Assembly (NCBI GenBank): GCA_002343455.1
Contig: DDSR01000339.1
Span: 1 to 10,228, forward strand
Direction of reading: 5' to 3'
DNA: 10,228 nt
Source of the DNA: Deltaproteobacteria bacterium UBA2385
GTDB taxonomy: Bacteria; Myxococcota_A; UBA796; UBA2385
Position numbers and translations under genes: made by a program. This document shows positions 1 to 5,962 of this stretch, piece by piece (the stretch's first letter is position 1; every line of letters starts with the position of its first letter). The notes under the pieces were generated by a model, which had not been told where the DNA came from, searched no databases, and was given only the letters and a program-made list of their open reading frames with translations.

Positions 1-314
1 ACGGCGGAGCCGGCGACGGCGGGACCACCGGCGATGGCGGCACCTCCGGCGACGGCGGCACCTCCGGCGACGGCGGCACCTCCGGCGACGGCGGGGGCAC
101 CTCCGGCGACGGCGGGACCACCGGCGATGGCGGCACCTCCGGCGACGGCGGCGCCTCCGGGGACGGTGGGGAAGATGACGCGCCCAAGCTCGACGGCGAG
201 GGAGGCCTGGTGCTCGGCGGTTGCGGCGGATGCAGCGCCATCGGCTCCATGCCCGCAGCGCTCGCCTGGCTCGCCCTGGTTGCCCCCCTGGTCCTGCGTC
301 GCCGTCGAGGCTGA
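1..314 (+). CDS. C-terminal end of a surface protein with Gly-Asp-rich repeats and a MYXO-CTERM-type anchor (5' end outside window)
   Basis: The reading frame enters from the left edge (first full codon at 3) and stops with TGA at 312-314, leaving 103 residues. The first half is a low-complexity linker of GDGGTS/GDGGTT hexapeptides. An acidic stretch (GEDDAPKLDGEGG) follows, then the Cys motif LVLGGCGGCSAIGS, a hydrophobic helix of about 18 residues and the tail RRRRG. Short Cys motif, membrane helix and Arg cluster in that order are the hallmark of MYXO-CTERM sorting signals, which anchor exported proteins at the cell surface after processing by a membrane protease. The functional domain lies upstream and cannot be seen, so the role of the protein is unknown. 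The frame is supported by this C-terminal architecture. The overlapping Ala/Pro-rich frame is a shadow of the repeats. Confidence 0.85.
   Translation, partial: GGAGDGGTTGDGGTSGDGGTSGDGGTSGDGGGTSGDGGTTGDGGTSGDGGASGDGGEDDAPKLDGEGGLVLGGCGGCSAIGSMPAALAWLALVAPLVLRRRRG
12..170 (+). repeat. 18-bp tandem repeat tract encoding GDGGTS, with a nested 36-bp duplication
   Basis: Eight in-frame units run from 12 to 158 and a ninth starts at 159. Most are 18 bp (GGCGACGGCGGCACCTCC or one- to three-base variants); the unit at 84-104 is 21 bp with one extra Gly codon. The 36-bp block at 12-47 (a GDGGTT unit plus a GDGGTS unit using GAT) recurs exactly at 105-140. This suggests that a 93-bp block was duplicated as a segment, in addition to unit-by-unit growth. 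Unit number probably varies between strains, which would change linker length without breaking the frame. Confidence 0.9.
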
Positions 315-327
315 GGAGCTCAGGCTC
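307..327. terminator. Possible bidirectional hairpin between convergent stops
   Basis: GAGGCTGAG (307-315) can pair with CTCAGGCTC (319-327) in eight of nine positions around the 3-nt loop GAG. The element contains the TGA of the rightward surface-protein gene and two bases of the stop codon of the leftward operon, which are only 11 bp apart. No T-run follows on either strand, so if it terminates transcription it is not a classic intrinsic terminator. It could simply stabilise both 3' ends. Confidence 0.35.
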
Positions 328-829
328 AGCGCTTCCTCGCGAACCAGGCCTGACCGCGTACGCTCAGCTCCTCTCCGGGGATTCCTGGGTCGACCCGCTC
401 GCTCAGGTCGAGTCGCAGCTCGTTTCCCTCCAGGCTGCCGCGGACCGCCCACAGCCGGGTCGGGACCTCCATGCGCTCCTCATGCCACCACCCGCTCAGG
501 CCCTCGGGGCAGCGCTCGAGCAGCAAGGTGAAGGTCAGGACCGTGTCGCCCCGCTCTTCGTGAGCCGAGAGGCGGTGCCCACGGAAGGCCAGCGCCTCGC
601 AGCCTGCTTGTCGGTGGGTTCGCAGGCGCAGCATCGTGCTGACCGGGTCCACCAGCGCCTCCGCCGGAGCAAAGACCCGACCACGCCAGGAGTCGATCAA
701 CACCAGGACTACGGCCTGGGCGGGCCCGCCCTCCGCCGAGCGGACCTCTATGTCCAGGACTGCATCGGGGCGCTCAGCCGGGGTGGGTGCCGCCTGGGCC
801 GCCAAGGACCCGAAGCCCCACAGGATCAA
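326..829 (-). CDS. Small exported protein of unknown function, last gene of the operon
   Basis: The product has 167 residues. I chose TTG at 829-827 because it overlaps the TGA of the preceding gene (TTGA), has GAAGGG just upstream, and leads directly into a hydrophobic stretch (ILWGFGSLAAQA) with a plausible Ala-x-Ala signal cleavage site near residue 13. The next codons upstream in this frame include no ATG, GTG or TTG. The signal is short and has no basic n-region, which is a weakness of the call. The mature part has alternating hydrophobic residues like a beta-rich domain and two cysteines (about 77 and 107) that could form a disulfide in the periplasm. It ends in a basic WFARKR. I recognise no family. 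Its overlap with the putative hydrolase gene suggests the two proteins work together, possibly as enzyme and periplasmic partner or inhibitor. Confidence 0.72.
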   Translation of the reverse strand: MILWGFGSLAAQAAPTPAERPDAVLDIEVRSAEGGPAQAVVLVLIDSWRGRVFAPAEALVDPVSTMLRLRTHRQAGCEALAFRGHRLSAHEERGDTVLTFTLLLERCPEGLSGWWHEERMEVPTRLWAVRGSLEGNELRLDLSERVDPGIPGEELSVRGQAWFARKR

Positions 830-1821
830 CGCTTGCCCTTCGGATCGAAGAAGCGGATCTTTTTGCCGTCGGTCGTCTCGTTGGTGCCCTTCTTCATGAT
901 GTGGCTGCGCTCGCTCTCGGCGGCCCGATCGGACTCCGCGCCGATGATCGTGAAGCTCCACTTCTCGGTGTCGTCGCCCAGGTCCTCGACCTCGACGAAG
1001 CTGGAGAGCACCGCGTTGTGCGACTCGTCCGAGCGGGTGCCGCCGAAGCGCTGCCAGCAGTTGCCAGGACGGGCGTTGCTGACCGCCACCTCGCGGTATT
1101 GACCCGAGAGCTGGAGGTGCCCGGCCAGCCGGTAGTGCTTGTTGTCGGTCAGATCGGGCTTGTAGCCGGCCGAGTAGACGACATCGTGCATGAAGACTGA
1201 GCACTTCCAGAAGTCCGACCCCCAGTTGACCCGGTACTCCTTCTCGCCGTCGATCGTCTGGCTGCGCTTCTCGGAGGCGCCCGCCAGGGCCGGGTTTTGC
1301 GTGTAGAAGATGCCCTTGTCGCCCGGCGTGCCGTAGCCGACGCCGACGGCGCCGCTGGCCCGCTCGCGCGCGGTGCGCAGCACGGCCAGCTGGGGCCCTT
1401 GGGCGATGCCATTGAACAGGGCCGTCGCCCGCGCGAGGTCCCCGTCGGCCTTGTGGCTGCACTGCGAGAAGAGGATCTCGTCGGTCGATGGGATGTAGAT
1501 CTCCACCCCCGCGTCCAGCCGGGGGACCGGCTGGAGCCCGTGCTCGCTGAGCCCCTCGTCCACGGTGCCGACGTGCTGGTTGAAGGCGACCAGGTGCTTG
1601 TCCAGCATCCCGTGGTCCTTGGCCACCTTGGTCCAGGTGGCTGACTCGTAGCCCTGGTTGTCTTCGGCGGTCAAGACGTAGCGCCGCCCCTTGGCGAGAG
1701 CGGGCCGGCTGTCCTGTTGCGGCGCGTCGACCGCCTCGGCGCCGCCCTGGGCCTCCCCCGTGTGGGCCGTGGCGGGAGAACGGCTGACCGCCGGGGTACG
1801 CGAGTGGCTCAGATCGGGCAC
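826..1821 (-). CDS. Putative peptidoglycan-targeting protein: LysM-like segment plus Cys/His hydrolase-like domain
   Basis: The product has 331 residues. The GTG start at 1821-1819 is fixed by a strong GGAGG five bases upstream, just after the stop of the preceding gene. Residues 1-45 are Ser/Ala/Pro-rich and look disordered, with no signal peptide. Residues 47-112 (RYVLTAEDNQGYESATW, then FNQHV, then AGVEIYIPST) resemble a LysM-type wall-binding module. Residues about 130-300 look like a papain-fold amidase of the NlpC/P60 or CHAP kind: NWGSDFWKCSVF places Cys207 at the start of a helix continuing to YSAGY, and RSDESHNAVLSSF offers His268 before a beta strand. I infer catalysis from this Cys/His pattern only; a structure-based search would settle it. 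The lack of a signal peptide, together with an exported partner encoded next, fits a toxin delivered by a secretion machine, but a housekeeping wall enzyme is also possible. Confidence 0.75.
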   Translation of the reverse strand: MPDLSHSRTPAVSRSPATAHTGEAQGGAEAVDAPQQDSRPALAKGRRYVLTAEDNQGYESATWTKVAKDHGMLDKHLVAFNQHVGTVDEGLSEHGLQPVPRLDAGVEIYIPSTDEILFSQCSHKADGDLARATALFNGIAQGPQLAVLRTARERASGAVGVGYGTPGDKGIFYTQNPALAGASEKRSQTIDGEKEYRVNWGSDFWKCSVFMHDVVYSAGYKPDLTDNKHYRLAGHLQLSGQYREVAVSNARPGNCWQRFGGTRSDESHNAVLSSFVEVEDLGDDTEKWSFTIIGAESDRAAESERSHIMKKGTNETTDGKKIRFFDPKGKR

Positions 1822-1826
1822 GGAGA

Positions 1827-1831
1827 CCTCC
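1827..1831 (-). promoter_or_regulatory. Strong ribosome binding site of the putative hydrolase gene
   Basis: On the minus strand GGAGG sits five bases before GTG at 1821. It lies in the 26-nt gap after the TAG of the upstream gene. It decides the start of the hydrolase gene, because the reading frame is open much further upstream through the neighbouring gene. Confidence 0.8.
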
Positions 1832-1847
1832 AGAGAGGAGCGGCAGT

Positions 1848-2933
1848 CTACCTGGAAGAGGCGGGTTCGTCGCGCTTGCGTCGAGCCTTGCTGCGGGTCG
1901 GCTTGCGGGCGCCGGGGCGCGCGGGCGAGGGCGAGGGCGAGGCGGCCTTGCGCCTCAGCCAGGCCATCGAGCGGCGCACCACCCGGAACTCCTTCAGCGC
2001 TACGCTGCCCTCGACCGGCCGGGCGTCGTCGGCGAAGACCCGCCAGCGCACCAGCCCCTCGGGTCCCTCCACCAGGGCGGCGTTGCTGCCGTGCAGGGCG
2101 ATCCACAGCTGCACCACCTGCAGGTGCTGCCCCGGGAAGAGCGGCGTCGGATGGTAGCGGAAGAAGGTCAGGGCGCCGGGGTCCTGGGAGAGGGTCAGCC
2201 CGCCATCGGCCAGCATCCGGGAGCGCACCTCGCCGTTGACCAGGGGGCGGGGAATCACCAGCTCGACCCCGACATGGGTGGCCAGGGTCCGGCCCTCGTT
2301 GACCAGCGAGGCGCGAAAGCACAGCTGCGCCTTCGGTCCGCGGGGGTCGGTGTCCAGGTGCTCCGCCTCCCCGAAGGGGTTCAGACGCTCCAGCCGCACC
2401 CGCGGGTGCCGGGTCCGCCGCATCACGTCCTCGACGTGGATGTGCCCCATCGGGCGGCTCTTCCCGGCGATGCGCAGGTAGTAGCGGTGGTCGCTGGACT
2501 GGTGGGGGGCGTCCTCGGAGGGGTTGATCTCGATCACGTAGACGGCGCTGCCGGGCAGGATCTCCGATCCCTCGGCGCCGGGCACCTCGTAGACGTTGAA
2601 GCTGCGCAGGCTGGGGCTGACCGTCCCCGGGATGATGTCCTCCAGCCAGGAGCGCGTGCCCCCCGGCTTCAGATCCATCGGCACCCCCCCGTCGATGCGC
2701 CCTTCGTCGTCCAAGCCGATGAAGATGCGGCCCCCGGCGCCGTTGGAGAAGGCGCTGATCTGCTTGGAGAGCATGTGCAGGAAGGCGCCCACCACCTCGC
2801 GGTCGCGGGAGAGCCACAGGCTGCCCTTGAACTCCTGGAAGTCGTACTCATGTGCGTCCAGCGCGTGCAGGGCCGCCTCGGTCCAGCGCGGGCTGAGCTC
2901 GATGTTCAGCGAGGGGCCTGCGGACTCAGGCAT
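1848..2933 (-). CDS. Schlafen/AlbA_2-type putative nucleic-acid-binding domain protein with beta-sandwich-like C-terminal region
   Basis: The product has 361 residues. The N-terminal half matches the AlbA_2 (Schlafen AlbA_2, formerly AAA_4) pattern: YDFQEFKGSLW at 30-40, the hallmark SAFSNGAGGRIFIGLDDEG at 60-78 followed by IDGG, and the closing strand YYLRIAGKSRPM at 151-162 before EDVMRR. Family members bind nucleic acid and occur in regulators and in anti-phage proteins. Residues about 178-320 are rich in beta strands, with FRASLVNEGRTLATHVGVEL typical of an Ig-like sandwich. I recognise no effector domain there. The last 35 residues are strongly basic (SPSPARPGARKPTRSKARRK) and may add nucleic-acid affinity. 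The ATG overlaps the stop of the 76-residue gene by 8 nt, implying translational coupling. The domain assignment is firm; the function is not known. Confidence 0.85.
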   Translation of the reverse strand: MPESAGPSLNIELSPRWTEAALHALDAHEYDFQEFKGSLWLSRDREVVGAFLHMLSKQISAFSNGAGGRIFIGLDDEGRIDGGVPMDLKPGGTRSWLEDIIPGTVSPSLRSFNVYEVPGAEGSEILPGSAVYVIEINPSEDAPHQSSDHRYYLRIAGKSRPMGHIHVEDVMRRTRHPRVRLERLNPFGEAEHLDTDPRGPKAQLCFRASLVNEGRTLATHVGVELVIPRPLVNGEVRSRMLADGGLTLSQDPGALTFFRYHPTPLFPGQHLQVVQLWIALHGSNAALVEGPEGLVRWRVFADDARPVEGSVALKEFRVVRRSMAWLRRKAASPSPSPARPGARKPTRSKARRKRDEPASSR

Positions 2934-3156
2934 CTTCGGCCCGGCGCTCGGCCAGCACGCAGACCAACACCGCGCGCAGCCCGGCGTCGTCCAGGCCCCG
3001 GAGCGCCGCCATCATGGGCTCGGCGCAGTGCTGCAAGCCGCAGCGGGTCAGCTCGGGCAGGCTCAACGGCGTCCGGAGCTGCTCCTGGTGCACCACCTTG
3101 AGCGCCTTGACCAGATCCTGCTCCGACACCTCGGTGAGCCCCAGTCCTCGCTTCAT
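2926..3156 (-). CDS. Small conserved-looking helical protein of unknown function (76 aa), first gene of the operon
   Basis: The frame is open further upstream, but ATG at 3156-3154 has GGAGG exactly five bases before it, the same arrangement as the hydrolase gene in this operon, so I chose it. The product is short, soluble and predicted mostly helical: TEVSEQDLVKALKVVHQEQL, then LSLPELTRCGLQHCAEPMMA, then LDDAGLRAVLVCVLAERRAE. Two Cys (39 and 44) and a His (43) sit close together but do not form a recognisable zinc site. It shows no signal peptide or membrane helix. Its stop overlaps the start of the AlbA_2-type gene, so the two are probably co-translated and may be partners. I do not recognise the family. 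Confidence 0.7.
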   Translation of the reverse strand: MKRGLGLTEVSEQDLVKALKVVHQEQLRTPLSLPELTRCGLQHCAEPMMAALRGLDDAGLRAVLVCVLAERRAEDA

Positions 3157-3161
3157 CCTCG

Positions 3162-3166
3162 CCTCC
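3162..3166 (-). promoter_or_regulatory. Ribosome binding site that sets the start of the 76-aa gene
   Basis: GGAGG on the minus strand lies five bases before the ATG at 3156. Longer readings of this frame would begin inside the divergent malG gene or its leader and have no comparable site. Confidence 0.7.
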
Positions 3167-3173
3167 ACACCAG

Positions 3174-3183
3174 GCATTAATGC
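3174..3183. promoter_or_regulatory. Perfect 10-bp palindrome GCATTAATGC in the divergent intergenic region
   Basis: GCATTAATGC is its own reverse complement. It is an AT-rich island in a very GC-rich window and lies in the 61-bp gap between the divergent starts at 3156 and 3218. A dimeric repressor could bind here and control one or both genes. It does not have the central CG of typical LacI-family operators. I found no convincing -35/-10 pair on either strand in the gap. Confidence 0.4.
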
Positions 3184-3217
3184 GTTGTGCGAAGATGCCC
3201 CCCGCGCTCGAGGTCCC

Positions 3218-4081
3218 ATGGCGACGCCCTCCACCCAGGCCCCCTCCCTGCCCCGCCAGCTGCTGGTGCACGCCGTCCTGGTCCTGATCAGCCTCGCCAC
3301 GCTCTACCCGGTGCTCTGGGTGCTGAAGATGGCCCTGACCCCAGGGCAGGCCTTCAGCATGGACCCCAGCCTCATCCCCACCGAGCTCACCCTGCAGAAC
3401 TTCGCCGACGTCGTCGGCACCCGCGACGCCGCGGGCGGCTGGCTCTTCGGGCGGCAGCTCTTCAACAGCCTCTTCGTCTCGCTAATCACCAGCGTCGTCG
3501 GCATCGGCCTCGCCTGCACCGCCGGCTACGGCCTCTCCCGCTGGAACTTCCCCGGCCGGGACGCCGGGATGAGCCTCTTCCTGGTCACCCAGATGTTCCC
3601 CGGGGTGGTCATGGCCATCCCCCTCTACATCCTGCTCGACGAGCTGGGCCTGCTCGACTCGCTCACCGGGCTGGCCCTGGTCTACGCCACCACCGCCATC
3701 CCCTTCTGCACCTGGAACCTCAAGGGCTACTTCGACACCATCCCGCGCGAGCTGGAAGAGGCCGCCCGCATGGACGGCGCCGACCGCTTGACCATCTTCA
3801 CCCGCATCGTCCTGCCCCTGGCCCGGCCCGCCCTGGTCGTCACCGGGCTGTTCAGCTTCATGACCGCCTGGAACGAGTTCATCCTGGCCGCCACCTTCAT
3901 GGGCGACGAGCGCAGCTTCACCCTGCCGGTCGTGCTGCAGGGCTACGTCGGCGACTTCGGGACCGAGTGGGGCCGCTTCGCCGCCGGGGCCATCCTGGTC
4001 AGCCTGCCCGTGATGGCGCTGTTCTTCGCCTTGCAGCGCTACCTGGTGGAGGGGCTGACGGCGGGTGGGGTGAAGGGCTAG
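3218..4081 (+). CDS. malG: MalG-type sugar ABC transporter permease
   Basis: The product has 287 residues, close to the roughly 296 of E. coli MalG. It is an inner-membrane half-channel of a maltose/maltodextrin-type importer. Six hydrophobic segments lie near residues 16-37, 82-104, 117-139, 149-166, 202-224 and 254-273. The cytoplasmic EAA loop (EAARMDGADRLTIFTRIVLP, 181-200), which docks on the ATPase, is intact. The C-terminus GLTAGGVKG is the ending I recall for E. coli MalG. I chose ATG at 3218 because GAGG lies four bases upstream and the protein then begins just before the first membrane segment. MalG normally pairs with MalF and follows malE-malF, but here the upstream neighbour is divergent and the downstream one convergent. 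The partners must be encoded elsewhere. The sugar could differ from maltose. Confidence 0.9.
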   Translation: MATPSTQAPSLPRQLLVHAVLVLISLATLYPVLWVLKMALTPGQAFSMDPSLIPTELTLQNFADVVGTRDAAGGWLFGRQLFNSLFVSLITSVVGIGLACTAGYGLSRWNFPGRDAGMSLFLVTQMFPGVVMAIPLYILLDELGLLDSLTGLALVYATTAIPFCTWNLKGYFDTIPRELEEAARMDGADRLTIFTRIVLPLARPALVVTGLFSFMTAWNEFILAATFMGDERSFTLPVVLQGYVGDFGTEWGRFAAGAILVSLPVMALFFALQRYLVEGLTAGGVKG

Positions 4082-4087
4082 GGGCCC

Positions 4088-4552
4088 TCAAAAACTCCAG
4101 CCGATCCCCAGGTTGAGGATCACCCCCGGGTACAGCTTCCGACCGGCCCACCAGCCCCGACCGCCGACGGCGCCCTCCAGGGTCAGCGCCGGGGCGAAGG
4201 TGTAGCGCCCGCCGACGAAGGCGCCGGCCGACACGCCGTCGTCGCGCTCGTGGGTCCAGCTGGCGTCGCCGGTCACGATCTCGCCGCCGAGAAAGGTGCC
4301 GCGGCTCCAGTCGCCGGTGAAGGTGTAGCGATACTGTCCGCCGGCGTGGTGGAATCGCACCACGTCTTCCAGGTTGAAGGCCAGGATGCCGGCCACGCTG
4401 GAGCGATCGCTGAGCTTCACGTCCCCCGTCAGCTCTACCTGCGGCAGGCCGAGCTGGGCCGGGGCCACCGTCAGGGCGACGACGGGGCCGCGCTTGCCTG
4501 CCATCGCGGGCAAGGAGCCGAGGAGGAGCAGGGAGAGGAGGAAGCTTCGCAC
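4088..4552 (-). CDS. Small beta-barrel outer membrane protein
   Basis: The product has 154 residues. The signal peptide MRSFLLSLLLLGSLPAMA is followed by a 136-residue mature part of alternating hydrophobic and polar residues, rich in Gly and aromatics. It contains strand-like runs such as QYRYTFTGDWSRG, GAFVGGRYTFAPALTLEGAV and LYPGVILNLGIGWSF. The final residue is Phe, the usual last residue of outer-membrane barrels recognised by the BAM machinery. The size suits an eight-stranded barrel of the OmpA/OmpW-like size class, though no specific family is recognised. I prefer GTG at 4552 (GAGG upstream, clean signal peptide). ATG at 4579 is an alternative and would add nine residues. It begins 39 nt after the P450 gene and is probably the last gene of that operon. 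It could help a hydrophobic substrate or product cross the outer membrane, but that is inference from position only. Confidence 0.78.
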   Translation of the reverse strand: MRSFLLSLLLLGSLPAMAGKRGPVVALTVAPAQLGLPQVELTGDVKLSDRSSVAGILAFNLEDVVRFHHAGGQYRYTFTGDWSRGTFLGGEIVTGDASWTHERDDGVSAGAFVGGRYTFAPALTLEGAVGGRGWWAGRKLYPGVILNLGIGWSF

Positions 4553-4591
4553 GGTGACCTCGCCGGGAGTCCATAGCACCCCCAGGGAGGC

Positions 4592-5932
4592 TCAGCCGGC
4601 GGCCTCGACCTGCAGCCGCACCGGACCGCCCGGCCGCAGGGTGACTCGGGGCATTGGCGCCACCGCAGGCCCCGGGAGAGCCACGAGGCGCCAGCGCTGC
4701 GCCACGCCGGCGAGGACGAGCTGGGCCTCCATCATGGCGAAGTGGTTGCCGATACAGACCCGCGGGCCGTCGCCGAAGGGCAGGTAGCAGCCTCGCGGGC
4801 GAGCGTCGATCGCCTCCTCGGAGAAGCGCCCCGGGTCGAAGCGCTCGGGATCGGGCCAGAGGTCCGGGCGGCGGTGCAGGCCGTAGATGCTCACCAGGAC
4901 CGTCACGCCCGCCGGCAGGCTGTGGCCGCCGACCTCCACCGGCTCCAGGCTCTCGCGTCCGACCATGTAGGCGGGCGGGTACAGCCTCATGCTCTCCTCG
5001 AAGACCCGGCGAGCCAGGCCCAGCCGGGGGAGGTGCTCCAGGCCGGGGAGGCCGTCCCCCACCACGGACCGGACCTCCTCGGACAGCGCCCGCTGGACCT
5101 CGGGGTTGCGCGCCAGCAGGTCGAGGCTCCAGGTCAAGGCGTTGGCGGTGGTCTCGTGGCCCGCGACGAAGAGGGTCATCACCTCGTCGCGCACCTGCTG
5201 ATCGTCCATGCCTCGCCCGTCGTCCTCGTCCCGGGCGTCCAGGAGCCGCTGGAGGATGTCGTCCTGGTCTCCGGGATCGGCCCGCCGCTGGCGGATGATC
5301 TCGAAGACGATCTCGTCGAGCGCCCGCACGGCCCGCTGCATGCGGCGGTTGCGCGGGAGGGGCCAGCTCACCGGCAGGTGCAGCAGGCGGCCGACCTCGC
5401 CGGCGATGTAGTCGGTGGCGGCGTGGACGGCGGCGCTGGCGGCCCGGGAGTAGGACCCCGAGGCGGCGCCGAACATGGTCTCGGTGGCGATGGCCAGGGT
5501 CAGGCGGGTCATCTCGGCGTGGATGTCGACGCCTCGTCCGGGGACCCAGCCCTCGACCAGCGCCGCGGTGTGCCGGGCCATGGTCGCGGCGTAGGTGCCC
5601 AGGTCTCGCCGGCCGAATTTCGGGGCGATCAGGCGCCGCTGGGCCCGGTGGACCTCGCCCTCGCTGGTGATGAGGCCCTCGCCCAGGATCGGGCGGGAGT
5701 AGGTCGAGAGCGCCGCGAACTTCTTGAAGCGGCGGGCCTGCCGGACCAGCACGTCGCGGGCGACCTCCGGGTCGGTGACGACGTAGAGGAAGCGGCCCCG
5801 CACGGCCGGCGCGCGGGTGAAGCCGCCGCCCTCGTGCCAGGCGCGCAGCAAGAAGCCCAAGCGGTCGCGACGCAGCTCGGGGAGGCAGCCGACCAGGGGC
5901 AGGCCGCTCAGGGTCGGGAGGGAATCCGGCAT
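4592..5932 (-). CDS. Cytochrome P450 monooxygenase
   Basis: The product has 446 residues, full length for a soluble bacterial P450. It would insert one oxygen atom from O2 into an organic substrate using electrons from a separate redox partner. All signature motifs are present: I-helix AGHETT (257-262) for oxygen activation, the K-helix ExxR pair Glu313/Arg316, PERF (362-365), and the haem loop FGDGPRVCIG (386-395) with Cys393 as the iron ligand. The proline-rich start (LPTLSGLPLVG) and a haem loop followed directly by NHFAMMEAQ resemble the branch containing CYP102- and CYP4-like enzymes that oxidise fatty acids, sterols or terpenoids. There is no membrane anchor and no fused reductase. GGAG lies six bases before the ATG. 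It follows the GMC gene by 30 nt, so the P450 and flavoenzymes probably act on the same compound. The substrate is unknown. Confidence 0.95.
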   Translation of the reverse strand: MPDSLPTLSGLPLVGCLPELRRDRLGFLLRAWHEGGGFTRAPAVRGRFLYVVTDPEVARDVLVRQARRFKKFAALSTYSRPILGEGLITSEGEVHRAQRRLIAPKFGRRDLGTYAATMARHTAALVEGWVPGRGVDIHAEMTRLTLAIATETMFGAASGSYSRAASAAVHAATDYIAGEVGRLLHLPVSWPLPRNRRMQRAVRALDEIVFEIIRQRRADPGDQDDILQRLLDARDEDDGRGMDDQQVRDEVMTLFVAGHETTANALTWSLDLLARNPEVQRALSEEVRSVVGDGLPGLEHLPRLGLARRVFEESMRLYPPAYMVGRESLEPVEVGGHSLPAGVTVLVSIYGLHRRPDLWPDPERFDPGRFSEEAIDARPRGCYLPFGDGPRVCIGNHFAMMEAQLVLAGVAQRWRLVALPGPAVAPMPRVTLRPGGPVRLQVEAAG

Positions 5933-5962
5933 GGGGGGCTCCGAGGGGGAGGAGGGCTTGGC

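Noticed and set aside
34..531. Ala/Pro repeat protein in another frame over the tandem repeats
   Set aside because: The repeats keep all three frames open. Only the Gly-Asp frame ends in a coherent anchor sequence, and this frame runs on into the antisense of the next gene.
1848..2817. N-terminal extension of the putative hydrolase through the AlbA_2 gene
   Set aside because: The frame is open, but the extension is low-complexity shadow sequence. The GGAGG-GTG at 1821 gives a clear start.
2091..3101. 336-codon plus-strand frame opposite the AlbA_2 gene
   Set aside because: It has no motifs and His/Arg/Gln/Val-rich composition typical of antisense frames. The minus-strand gene has a clear domain.
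3157..3300. 48-residue N-terminal extension of the 76-aa protein
   Set aside because: It would overlap the first codons of malG antisense and lacks a ribosome binding site like the GGAGG before 3156.
4070..4100. Terminator between convergent malG and barrel gene
   Set aside because: Only 6 bp separate the stops. The AGGGGCCCT palindrome has no loop and no T-run, so no terminator call is supported.
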